Part shown: in pieces, positions 1-5,268 of the stretch
How the letters are laid out: every line of letters begins with the position of its first letter
Position numbering within the stretch: the first letter of the stretch is position 1
Assembly: GCA_009469685.1 (NCBI GenBank)
Contig: SSTA01000099.1
Coordinates: 1-6,311 of the forward strand
Source: Azonexaceae bacterium
Lineage (GTDB): Bacteria; Pseudomonadota; Gammaproteobacteria; Burkholderiales; Rhodocyclaceae
Direction: 5' to 3'
DNA: 6,311 nt
Made by a program: the position numbers and the translations under genes
Notes under the pieces: model-generated
What the model was told of the DNA's origin: nothing
Database searches by the model: none
Seen by the model: only the letters and a program-made list of their open reading frames with translations

Positions 1-85
1 AGGCGGTTGCGTAGGTCCGCCGCATTTGCCCGGGGAGGGGAAATCGGTTCCGGGCTCCGCCCTACACCGCTTTCCCCACCCCGCA

Positions 86-139
86 TAAAGCGGACAATTC
101 ATTTGCTACAGAACCGGACAGTTCTATTTGTTGCCAACA
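86..139. mobile_element. Possible insertion-sequence terminus (IS21-like), rest beyond left edge
   Basis: A short open frame stops at 86-88 and is followed at once by two tandem copies of a CGGACA-TTC-ATTTG unit. Read inward from the right, the sequence begins TGTTGGCAAC at 139. A terminus starting 5'-TG, with several internal repeats close to the tip, is how IS21-family ends are built. The CGGACA..TTCTATTTG wording also resembles ends of such elements as I remember them. No transposase is visible, no second end is available and no target duplication can be checked. The assignment is therefore an inference: it could be another IS family, a decayed solo end or a regulatory repeat. If right, the element lies to the left and separates maf from its usual downstream neighbour. 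Confidence 0.33.
91..134 (+). repeat. Two-copy imperfect tandem repeat, 24-nt period
   Basis: Copy A (91-109) reads CGGACAATTCATTTGCTAC. Copy B (115-134) reads CGGACAGTTCTATTTGTTGC. With a single 1-nt gap they share about 16 of 19 positions, and their starts are 24 nt apart. The units are AT-richer than the surrounding sequence. The repeat is seen directly; its role as transposase or regulator binding sites is inferred. Confidence 0.85.
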
Positions 140-166
140 TGTTTCCGTGCCGATCCGGGTTGGCAA
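131..166. repeat. 8-bp perfect inverted repeat, 20-nt loop
   Basis: TTGCCAAC (131-138) pairs perfectly with GTTGGCAA (159-166) around a 20-nt spacer. The left arm overlaps the last bases of tandem-repeat copy B and the proposed element tip. It could be a protein-binding dyad or part of a mobile-element end. No T-run follows on either strand, so it does not look like an intrinsic terminator. Confidence 0.7.
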
Positions 167-223
167 GGACGCGGTGACCTAATTGCCGACCCTAGCGGCG
201 AGGCTTACTGCGAAGGGAAACGT

Positions 224-279
224 CCATTTCGCAAATTGGCGAGCGACTGCCGGCAGTCCCGAAATGGTCCCGGGGATCA
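224..279. repeat. Nested palindromes between the IS-like end and maf
   Basis: The outer arms CCATTTCG (224-231) and CGAAATGG (260-267) are a perfect 8-bp inverted repeat. Between them lies a perfect 14-bp palindrome, GACTGCCGGCAGTC (245-258). It is separated from the right arm by one base and from the left arm by 13 bases. A further imperfect palindrome, TGGTCCCGGGGATCA, spans 265-279. Both perfect symmetries are read directly from the sequence. Possible roles are a folded 3' end for the maf transcript, a repetitive extragenic palindrome or a remnant of a mobile element. None can be chosen from one copy. Confidence 0.75.
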
Positions 280-328
280 TCGCTTCCGGACAGGAGCGCG
301 GAAGACCTGGGCTCGGTGGCGCGGCCCC

Positions 329-931
329 CTAAAACTCCCAGCCCATCCGCTTCAGGAGATTGGCGGTCTCACACACCGGCAGGCCCATGACGCCGGTATA
401 GCTGCCGGCGAGGTGGCGGACAAAGATGCCCGCGCGACCTTGAATGCCGTAGGCTCCCGCTTTGTCGAGCGGATCACCGGTCGCGACATAACGGCGTATT
501 TCTTCCTGGTCCATGTCACGGAACTCCACTTCGCTCGTCGAGAGGGCATATTCGGTCATCCCGCGGAAATGCACGGCAACGCCGGTCAGGACCCGGTGCT
601 TCTTCCCGGAGAGTTCACCGAGGATTTTCTCGGCATCCTTGGCGTCCAGGGGCTTGCCGATAATCCGACCGGCAAACTCCAGAGTCGTATCGGCGGCCAG
701 CACGGGTTGCGCGATCAGCCGGCGCCAGCCGACGATACGACCACCATGGTCGGCTTTGGCCCTGGCGACCCGTTCCACGTAGGCAGCGGGATCCTCGCCG
801 GGCAGCGGGGTTTCATCCGTCTCCGGATCGGCCCGCTCGCCCGTGCGGAAAATCATGGTATCGAAGGCGACCCCGATCTGGCCAAGAAGCTCGCGGCGGC
901 GGGGACTACGGGAAGCGAGGTGTATGCGCAT
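329..931 (-). CDS. maf: Maf-like nucleotide pyrophosphatase (YhdE type)
   Basis: A cytoplasmic Maf/HAM1-fold enzyme that hydrolyses nucleoside triphosphates to monophosphate and pyrophosphate. The YhdE branch prefers dTTP, UTP and modified pyrimidine nucleotides, so it acts in pool sanitation; in Bacillus, Maf is also linked to septum arrest. The protein has 200 residues, the family's usual size. Visible motifs are SRSPRRRELL at 7-16 (substrate phosphate binding), AADT at 79-82 with the likely catalytic Asp81, GKPLDAKDA at 92-100, SGKKHRVLTG at 108-117, DKAGAYGIQG at 156-165 and GSYTGVMGLPVCET at 176-189. The YGIQG and GLPxxET pair points to the YhdE branch rather than the YceF (m7GTP) branch. 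The ATG has a GGAAG close upstream, a modest ribosome binding site. It lies 171 nt after rlmH and may have its own promoter as well as operon read-through. The product is intact and nothing in it is odd. Confidence 0.95.
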   Translation of the reverse strand: MRIHLASRSPRRRELLGQIGVAFDTMIFRTGERADPETDETPLPGEDPAAYVERVARAKADHGGRIVGWRRLIAQPVLAADTTLEFAGRIIGKPLDAKDAEKILGELSGKKHRVLTGVAVHFRGMTEYALSTSEVEFRDMDQEEIRRYVATGDPLDKAGAYGIQGRAGIFVRHLAGSYTGVMGLPVCETANLLKRMGWEF

Positions 932-968
932 GTTCTTCCGATTGCGGACTGGTGTTTTGGCGTCAGGT

Positions 969-996
969 TTTAGATCGCTCAGTTGAGGCTCTGCAA
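969..996 (-). promoter_or_regulatory. Weak sigma70-like promoter candidate for maf
   Basis: The 171-nt gap between rlmH and maf (932-1102) is the only large gap in the minus-strand gene series. On the minus strand it contains TTGCAG (996-991) and TCTAAA (974-969) with a 16-nt spacer, about 40 nt before the maf ATG. The matches to consensus are 3/6 and 4/6, so this is a weak guess. A 7-bp inverted repeat, GTTGAGG (982-988) and CCTCAAC (1023-1029), flanks the -35 part. No terminator with a T-tract is visible after rlmH, so read-through is also possible. Confidence 0.22.
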
Positions 997-1102
997 GCTT
1001 GACCCCCCAAGACTGATGCCCTCCTCAACCGCGTCTCGGCCACCGGACATGCGCGTGCTCAGGCATAGGGCTTCGCGGTCCCGAGTCTTCAACCCTGCGC
1101 CC

Positions 1103-1573
1103 TCATCCTTCCCGGTGGTAAGGGTGATTGCGCAGCACGGTGCTCGCCCGGTAGAGCTGCTCGCAGAGTACCAGACGGGCAAGGCCATGGGGCAACGTCA
1201 GGCTGGACAGGCGCAGGCGATCATCGGCGTCGCGCTTCAGTTCATCGTCGAGGCCGTCGGCCCCCCCGATCAGGAGTACCGCATCGCGGCCGTCTTGCAT
1301 CCAGGAATCGATTCGTCGGGCGAACTGGAGGGTGTTCAGGTCTTCACCGCGCTCGTCGAGGATAACGAGGCGTACCGAACCCGGAATTGCTTCGCGAATG
1401 CGCGACTTTTCCGCCGCCAGGAGCTGATCCCGGGTCTTGGAACCCCGAGGCTCCGGCTTGACTTCGATCACGGCGGCGGTCAATTCCCGAGGCATGCGCC
1501 GCAGGTACTCGGTACAACCCTCCTCGACCCAGTCCGGTTGCCGGTGGCCAACCGCCACCAGGGTCAGCTTCAT
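1103..1573 (-). CDS. rlmH: 23S rRNA (pseudouridine1915-N3)-methyltransferase RlmH
   Basis: A SPOUT-class methyltransferase that uses S-adenosylmethionine to methylate N3 of pseudouridine 1915 in helix 69 of 23S rRNA, acting as a homodimer on assembled 70S ribosomes. The protein has 156 residues, matching the usual 155-156. SPOUT knot elements are seen: LVILDERGE at 69-77, LLIGGADG at 100-107, LTLPHGLAR at 126-133, LCEQLYRA at 136-143 and the terminal NHPYHR at 149-154. The ATG at 1573 gives the canonical MKLTLVAVGHRQPDW beginning; the open frame extends further upstream but only as a shadow of rsfS. The start overlaps the rsfS stop by 4 nt (ATGA), and AAGG sits 4 nt before it, so coupled translation with some direct initiation is likely. 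The rsfS-rlmH pairing is widely conserved. Confidence 0.97.
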   Translation of the reverse strand: MKLTLVAVGHRQPDWVEEGCTEYLRRMPRELTAAVIEVKPEPRGSKTRDQLLAAEKSRIREAIPGSVRLVILDERGEDLNTLQFARRIDSWMQDGRDAVLLIGGADGLDDELKRDADDRLRLSSLTLPHGLARLVLCEQLYRASTVLRNHPYHREG

Positions 1574-1932
1574 GCCACCTTGGATTCCGCCAGTTTGCGA
1601 TGCTGCCCGGGCGTCACCTGCCAGAGTTCTTCCAGGTTGTAGTACTGGCGGATCGCCGGCTGCATGACATGAACGACAATGTCGCCCAGGTCTACGAGCA
1701 CCCATTCGCCGTTTTCCTCGCCTTCGACGGAAACAACCTCCCCACCGGCCTCGCGGACCTTTTCCTGAACATTGCGGGCCAGGGCCTTGACCTGGCGGTT
1801 GGAGTCTCCCGAAGCGATCACGATGCGATCGAACAAGGAAGTGAGGCGCGTGGTATTGATGACTTCGATGTCTTTGCCCTTGATGTCTTCGAGGGCGGCA
1901 ACGACGATTTTCTGGAGTTTGCGAACGTCCAT
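1570..1932 (-). CDS. rsfS: Ribosomal silencing factor RsfS
   Basis: An RsfS/Iojap (DUF143) protein that binds uL14 on the 50S subunit and blocks joining of the 30S subunit, lowering translation in starvation or stationary phase. The 120 residues cover the whole family domain. Typical motifs are SLFDRIVIASGDSNRQVKAL at 32-51 and, near the C-terminus, GEWVLVDLGDIVVHV at 75-89 followed by YYNLEELW at 97-104. The ATG at 1932 forms a TGATG junction with the nadD stop (1-nt overlap). The bases before it show no Shine-Dalgarno sequence, so translation probably depends on ribosomes finishing nadD. Its position between nadD and rlmH is the classic arrangement. Confidence 0.97.
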   Translation of the reverse strand: MDVRKLQKIVVAALEDIKGKDIEVINTTRLTSLFDRIVIASGDSNRQVKALARNVQEKVREAGGEVVSVEGEENGEWVLVDLGDIVVHVMQPAIRQYYNLEELWQVTPGQHRKLAESKVA

Positions 1933-2591
1933 CAGGCGGGTCGGTAAAGGCGGTGACGGTCAATATAGTCCACAACGGCTTCCGGCAGCAAATAGCGCGG
2001 GCTGCCGCCGCTGGAGACCAGTTGGCGGATCCGGGTGGCGGAGATGGCGAGCGGCGTCAGGGGCGCGGCGATCACCCCCCCGGCCGGCGAACGCCTCAGC
2101 GCCCGGCTGTCGGACACTTCGCGCCGCGAGAATTCCGTGGCCAGTACCGCAGGCAGGCTGGCGGGATCGATGGGAAACCCCGGCCGATGAAATACCGCGA
2201 TGTGGGCGAGGGAAAACAAATCCCGCCAACGATGCCAGGTCGGCAATCCGGCGAAGGCGTCTGCGCCCAGGAGGAGGACCAAGGCACGCTCCCCCGCGGC
2301 CTCCGCCCGCAAGCGTTCGAGGGTCGGCACGGTGAAGCTCGGGGCCGTGGATTCCACTTCGGAGGCATCTACGGTGAAGGCCGAATTTCCGGCCACCGCC
2401 AGACGCACCATGGCCAGCCGATGGGCAGCATCCACTCCGGGAATATCGCGATGGGCAGGATTTCCGGCAGGAATCCAGCGCACTTCGGCCAGTCCAAGGC
2501 CTTCGCGGGCCTCCTCGGCGAGGCGCAGGTGTCCGGTATGGACCGGGTCGAACGTTCCCCCGAAGACTCCGAGGAGATCAGGCAGCGGCAT
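1932..2591 (-). CDS. nadD: Nicotinate-nucleotide adenylyltransferase NadD
   Basis: Transfers AMP from ATP to nicotinate mononucleotide, giving deamido-NAD and pyrophosphate, a central step of NAD synthesis in the cytoplasm. The 219 residues are normal for the family. The nucleotidyltransferase signature GVFGGTFDPVHTGHLRL is at 8-24 (GxFDPxHxGH), LLGADAFAGLPTWHRW at 107-122 is the family-specific substrate loop, and ISATRIR at 183-189 matches the ISxTxIR phosphate-binding motif. I chose the ATG at 2591 because it places the signature at the usual distance. A TTG at 2633 would add 14 residues with no family resemblance. The start overlaps the upstream membrane-protein gene by 14 nt and has no clear Shine-Dalgarno sequence, so it is probably coupled to that gene. 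Confidence 0.96.
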   Translation of the reverse strand: MPLPDLLGVFGGTFDPVHTGHLRLAEEAREGLGLAEVRWIPAGNPAHRDIPGVDAAHRLAMVRLAVAGNSAFTVDASEVESTAPSFTVPTLERLRAEAAGERALVLLLGADAFAGLPTWHRWRDLFSLAHIAVFHRPGFPIDPASLPAVLATEFSRREVSDSRALRRSPAGGVIAAPLTPLAISATRIRQLVSSGGSPRYLLPEAVVDYIDRHRLYRPA

Positions 2592-3351
2592 CGACGCCGA
2601 AGACGTCACGATAACTGACGTAAAAACTGGCAAAGACGATGGGCGCCAGAACCAGCATCACCGGAATGGTGACCAAGGCGGCCATGAAATTGGCCGCTCC
2701 GGGAAAAATCAGGACCAGCAGCCCGAGGAGGATTCCCGGGATGATGGCCGCCACGGCCGCGAGGGAGAGGCCATAGACCAGGAAAGCGCGCCAGTTGATC
2801 CAACAGGCCACCAGGCTGAAGAAAAGCGCCTTTGCAGCAGAAAGGCCATGCCAGGCAGCCAGGACCGGAGCAAACCAGTAGGCCATGAGAAGCGGAGTCA
2901 GCAGCAGGACGACTACGGTAGCCGGGGCAAGAAGGCGGCCGCTCTCCACCGCTTCCCTGTCCACCGGTTGGCCCGACAGCATGGCACGCATCAGTTCGCC
3001 GTCGTCGATGAGGGAAGCCAGCATCAGTATCACAAGGGTAGAGACCAGATAGAGGGCACCGAGGGCCGCCAGGGTACGCGGGTTTTCCTTCAATCCCCCG
3101 AACAGCGTCTGGACGCCTGGAACCAGACGCCGTTCAAGAAGGCGGCAAGTCTGCATCAGTCCGACCGAAAGTCCGGGAATGGCCAACGACGCAGCGACGG
3201 TCCCGATCAGCGGCACGGAGGACAGCAGGATGACCGTAAACCAGTAGGCCACCACCAACATGGCGAGCAGCGGTGGGTTGCGGCGGAACAGTTCGGCGCC
3301 GCCGACCAACCAGCGCCAGCCGGCTGCAGGAGGAAGAGTGTTGGCTCGCAT
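2578..3351 (-). CDS. BPSS1780-like polytopic membrane protein, second copy
   Basis: A predicted inner-membrane protein of 257 residues and unknown function. Hydrophobic segments lie at about 28-47, 50-66, 94-113, 143-165, 187-215 and 220-245, suggesting five or six membrane spans, with a polar stretch at 115-140. It resembles its upstream neighbour in matching order: LFRRNPPLL at 21-29, IPGLSVGL at 58-65, MAYWFAPVLAAW at 156-167, FFSLVACWINWRAFLVY at 177-193 and the C-terminal YVSYRDVF at 244-251. This makes the two likely tandem duplicates. The ATG at 3351 forms TGATG with the upstream stop; the frame is open further upstream, but that part is a shadow of the other gene. No Shine-Dalgarno sequence is seen. 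The BPSS1780 assignment rests on remembered family features. Confidence 0.87.
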   Translation of the reverse strand: MRANTLPPAAGWRWLVGGAELFRRNPPLLAMLVVAYWFTVILLSSVPLIGTVAASLAIPGLSVGLMQTCRLLERRLVPGVQTLFGGLKENPRTLAALGALYLVSTLVILMLASLIDDGELMRAMLSGQPVDREAVESGRLLAPATVVVLLLTPLLMAYWFAPVLAAWHGLSAAKALFFSLVACWINWRAFLVYGLSLAAVAAIIPGILLGLLVLIFPGAANFMAALVTIPVMLVLAPIVFASFYVSYRDVFGVDAAA

Positions 3352-4118
3352 CAGCTGGCAGGGAAGACGTCGCGATAGGACGCGTAGAGCGCACCGGAGA
3401 ACACCGGCAGAAGCACGAGAAATCCCAGCCCGAGGGGAAGCGTGGCGAAGAAGCACAGCACCGTCAGGATGATGCTGAAAACGAGAAAGGGCAGCCAGTT
3501 GGCGACGCAGGCCGCAAAGCTGGCCTTCATCGCCGCGATCGGCGCCATGGCATTGAAATAGACCAGTGCCGGCGCAAACCACATGGCCATGATGAGAGGA
3601 ATCATCGCAATGGACATCAGCATTCCGCCAAGCAGGAGGCCCCCGAACAGGACGCCCAGCCCCGCCCCGGCCACCGCGGGATTGCTCGTCGCGACCCCGA
3701 ATACGCCGCCGACTACGCCCCCGCCAATCAGGATGCCGATGACCAGCACGACGGCCAGGATCGCGGCCGTAAACACGACGCCGAGCAGCACGAGTTCCCC
3801 TGCCCGCCGGTTGAACCCGGCGAACAGGCCGCCCACGTCGATGTCTTCGCCCCGGGTCTGGCGGCGCGCCAGGTCCAGGAGTCCGGCGCTGAGGATGGGC
3901 ATCAGAAGATTGGTGGCGACTCCTCCGACAATGGGCACGATGGTCGGCCCGATGCCGATGATCATTGTGAGCAGCGCCGCCGCAAGCCAGACGCTGGGAT
4001 TGGCGGCGAAGAGGGTCCAGCCTTGGCGCAGCCAGTCGAAGCAGGCCCCCGGGTCCACGTGCCGACTGGAGCCGTCGAAGGGTCTGGGAGCCACCGGGAA
4101 GGGAGCGGAATCGTCCAT
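3351..4118 (-). CDS. BPSS1780-like polytopic membrane protein, first copy
   Basis: A predicted inner-membrane protein of 255 residues. A polar N-terminal stretch of about 40 residues is followed by hydrophobic segments near 43-64, 66-84, 107-142, 152-188, 206-226 and 229-246. The third and fourth are long and Gly-rich and may form hairpins. Conserved landmarks shared with the next gene are LFAANPSVW at 36-44, MPILSAGLLDLARR at 73-86, MAMWFAPALVYFNAM at 178-192, FAACVANWLPFLVF at 201-214 and YASYRDVF at 245-252. Function is unknown. Such proteins are described only as integral membrane proteins; a transport or membrane-organising role would be a guess. It is 45 nt downstream of the DUF2782 gene, and the ATG at 4118 has no clear Shine-Dalgarno sequence. 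It heads the overlapping chain that runs to rlmH. Confidence 0.87.
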   Translation of the reverse strand: MDDSAPFPVAPRPFDGSSRHVDPGACFDWLRQGWTLFAANPSVWLAAALLTMIIGIGPTIVPIVGGVATNLLMPILSAGLLDLARRQTRGEDIDVGGLFAGFNRRAGELVLLGVVFTAAILAVVLVIGILIGGGVVGGVFGVATSNPAVAGAGLGVLFGGLLLGGMLMSIAMIPLIMAMWFAPALVYFNAMAPIAAMKASFAACVANWLPFLVFSIILTVLCFFATLPLGLGFLVLLPVFSGALYASYRDVFPAS

Positions 4119-4163
4119 CGATGTGTCAGCAAGCCGGAAGAGGAGACCGCCGACGGTTCCCGA

Positions 4164-4505
4164 TTACCAGTTGTGGATCACCCACATGGGGGGCTTGACC
4201 ACCGGGCCGCCGACCGTGTCGGCCTCGACGAACTGACCGTTGCCCTGGTGATCGACCAGGTAGTAGGGTTTTCCCCCCGCCGGCGTCACTTTGACCATGT
4301 AGAGCTTGCCGTTGGCGCGGAATTCCTCCCGCGTCTCCTTGTCGTTCCGCACAATGGTGACCTGGGGTTCGAGGGCCTCGTCGAAGGCCTCCATCCCCGG
4401 AGGAGGAGGCGGTACCGCGGGCAGGGGCTTCAGGTCTGCAGGACGCGGCGCATCGGCCCAAACGGGCAGGGCAGCGGCAAAGAGGAGGGGAACTAGGCGG
4501 CGCAT
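4164..4505 (-). CDS. DUF2782 family exported protein
   Basis: A small proteobacterial protein of unknown function. From the ATG at 4505 it has 113 residues. A signal peptide is visible: Arg2-Arg3, hydrophobic core 4-15 and likely cleavage after WA at 16-17. A Pro-rich linker follows with five prolines in a row at 32-36, which would stall ribosomes and call for EF-P. The DUF2782 core holds LEPQVTIVRND at 45-55, FRANGKLYMVKVTPAGGKPY at 62-81 and YLVDHQGNGQF at 82-92, ending in WVIHNW. An alternative ATG at 4532 adds nine residues and lies 4 nt after the LOG gene stop. I prefer 4505 because GGAA sits 5 nt before it and the signal peptide is then typical, but 4532 is possible. In Pseudomonas, as I recall, a DUF2782 gene also neighbours polA. 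Confidence 0.87.
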   Translation of the reverse strand: MRRLVPLLFAAALPVWADAPRPADLKPLPAVPPPPPGMEAFDEALEPQVTIVRNDKETREEFRANGKLYMVKVTPAGGKPYYLVDHQGNGQFVEADTVGGPVVKPPMWVIHNW

Positions 4506-4536
4506 GGCAATTCCAGGGGGCTTTGTCTTCATTCTA

Positions 4537-5265
4537 TTACAGGTTGAGCATCATCTCCCGTTCGTTGGGGAGCGGCGCAAAGGGACGGGCCTCGTAATGT
4601 TTGAAAATAGCCTCGACTACCCGAGCGGGGTCGTCGATCACCTGAATGAGCTCCATGTCCGTGGGATCGATCATCTTCTCGTCGATCAACCGGGTGCGAA
4701 ACCAATCCACCAACCCTGCCCAGAAGCTTGAACAGACCAGGATGATCGGGATCTTGCGGCTCTTACCGGTCTGGATCAAGGTCAAGGCTTCGAGCAGTTC
4801 ATCCAGGGTGCCGAAGCCGCCGGGCATGACCACATACGCACTGGCGCAACGCACGAACATGTATTTGCGGGCGAAGAAGTGGCGGAAAGTCTGGGAGACG
4901 TCCTGGTAGGGATTCGCGCGCTGCTCGTGGGGCAACTGGATATTGAGCCCGACCGACGGCGACTTCCCGTCGAAGGCGCCCTTGTTCGCAGCTTCCATGA
5001 TGCCGGGACCGCCACCGGAGATGACCGCGAAACCAGAATCGGAGAGCAGACGGGCGATCGTTTCGGTCAGTTGGTAGTAGGGAGAGTCCTCGGGTACCCG
5101 GGCGCTGCCGAAAATGGTGACCGCCGGGCGGATCGTGGACAGGCGTTCGGTGGCCTCGACGAACTCTGACATAATGCCGAAGATGCGCCAGGATTCCCGT
5201 GCCGACGCTGCCTGGATGAGGGCATCGGCTTCCGCCGAGTGAACGAATTTGTTGTTCTCTGTCAT
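4537..5265 (-). CDS. LOG family protein (TIGR00730-type, lysine decarboxylase fold)
   Basis: A Rossmann-fold protein related to LOG, the phosphoribohydrolase that cuts nucleoside 5'-monophosphates (cytokinin ribotides in plants; AMP or other purine nucleotides in bacterial relatives) to base and ribose 5-phosphate. The 242 residues include a non-catalytic N-terminal helix region (about 1-45), FGSARVPEDSPYY at 52-64, SGGGPGIMEAANKGAF at 83-98, FFARKYMFV at 130-138 with the likely catalytic Arg133, and PGGFGTLDELLEALT at 148-162 with Glu156. It fits the longer class of bacterial LOG proteins. The substrate cannot be read from sequence, and many members are misannotated as lysine decarboxylases. 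The ATG at 5265 is preceded by AAGAGGAG at a 9-nt distance, the best ribosome binding site in the window. The ATG touches the polA start. Confidence 0.93.
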   Translation of the reverse strand: MTENNKFVHSAEADALIQAASARESWRIFGIMSEFVEATERLSTIRPAVTIFGSARVPEDSPYYQLTETIARLLSDSGFAVISGGGPGIMEAANKGAFDGKSPSVGLNIQLPHEQRANPYQDVSQTFRHFFARKYMFVRCASAYVVMPGGFGTLDELLEALTLIQTGKSRKIPIILVCSSFWAGLVDWFRTRLIDEKMIDPTDMELIQVIDDPARVVEAIFKHYEARPFAPLPNEREMMLNL

Positions 5266-5268
5266 ATG
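5263..5268. promoter_or_regulatory. Back-to-back start codons (CATATG) of the LOG gene and polA
   Basis: The LOG ATG occupies 5265-5263 on the minus strand and the polA ATG occupies 5266-5268 on the plus strand, so together they form the palindrome CATATG. No base separates the genes. Any promoter or leader of either gene must lie in the coding sequence of the other. I found no convincing -35/-10 pair on either side. Confidence 0.85.

Larger units (their letters stand above)
1..328. other. Non-coding stretch downstream of maf
   Basis: No gene is supported in this stretch. Frame 2 of the plus strand is open from the window edge to a TAA at 86-88 (28 codons, Pro/Gly-rich). It could be the tail of a gene starting outside the window, but it is too short to identify. 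On the minus strand, where a gene co-transcribed after maf would be expected (in related bacteria often rng/cafA, ribonuclease G), I see no recognisable start. The region holds a tandem repeat at 91-134, a hairpin at 131-166 and nested palindromes at 224-279. A 6-bp inverted repeat, CTTCCG at 283-288 and CGGAAG at 299-304, follows the maf stop but has no T-tract, so it is a poor terminator candidate. Confidence 0.7.

Noticed and set aside
283..304. Hairpin CTTCCG/CGGAAG as a terminator of the minus-strand operon
   Set aside because: A stem of only 6 bp with a 10-nt loop and no T-tract after it on the minus strand.
128..973. 281-residue plus-strand open frame opposite maf
   Set aside because: It covers maf antisense and runs through the repeat region. 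It shows no family motif, while maf on the other strand has every expected motif.
979..1188. 69-residue minus-strand frame crossing the rlmH 3' end and the gap before maf
   Set aside because: Most of it lies within rlmH in another frame, it has no ribosome binding site and it resembles no known protein.
1574..1975. Longer RlmH starting at 1975
   Set aside because: The extension is the rsfS gene read in another frame. The canonical RlmH beginning is at 1573 and gives the normal length of 156 residues.
2200..3378. 392-residue plus-strand open frame opposite nadD and the second membrane gene
   Set aside because: Antisense shadow of two well-supported genes, with biased hydrophilic composition and no recognisable domain.
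3273..4496. 407-residue plus-strand open frame opposite the membrane-protein and DUF2782 genes
   Set aside because: It is the antisense shadow of GC-rich genes. Its product is a low-complexity mix of His, Arg, Gln, Asp and Glu, as expected from the complement of hydrophobic codons, and it shows no domain.
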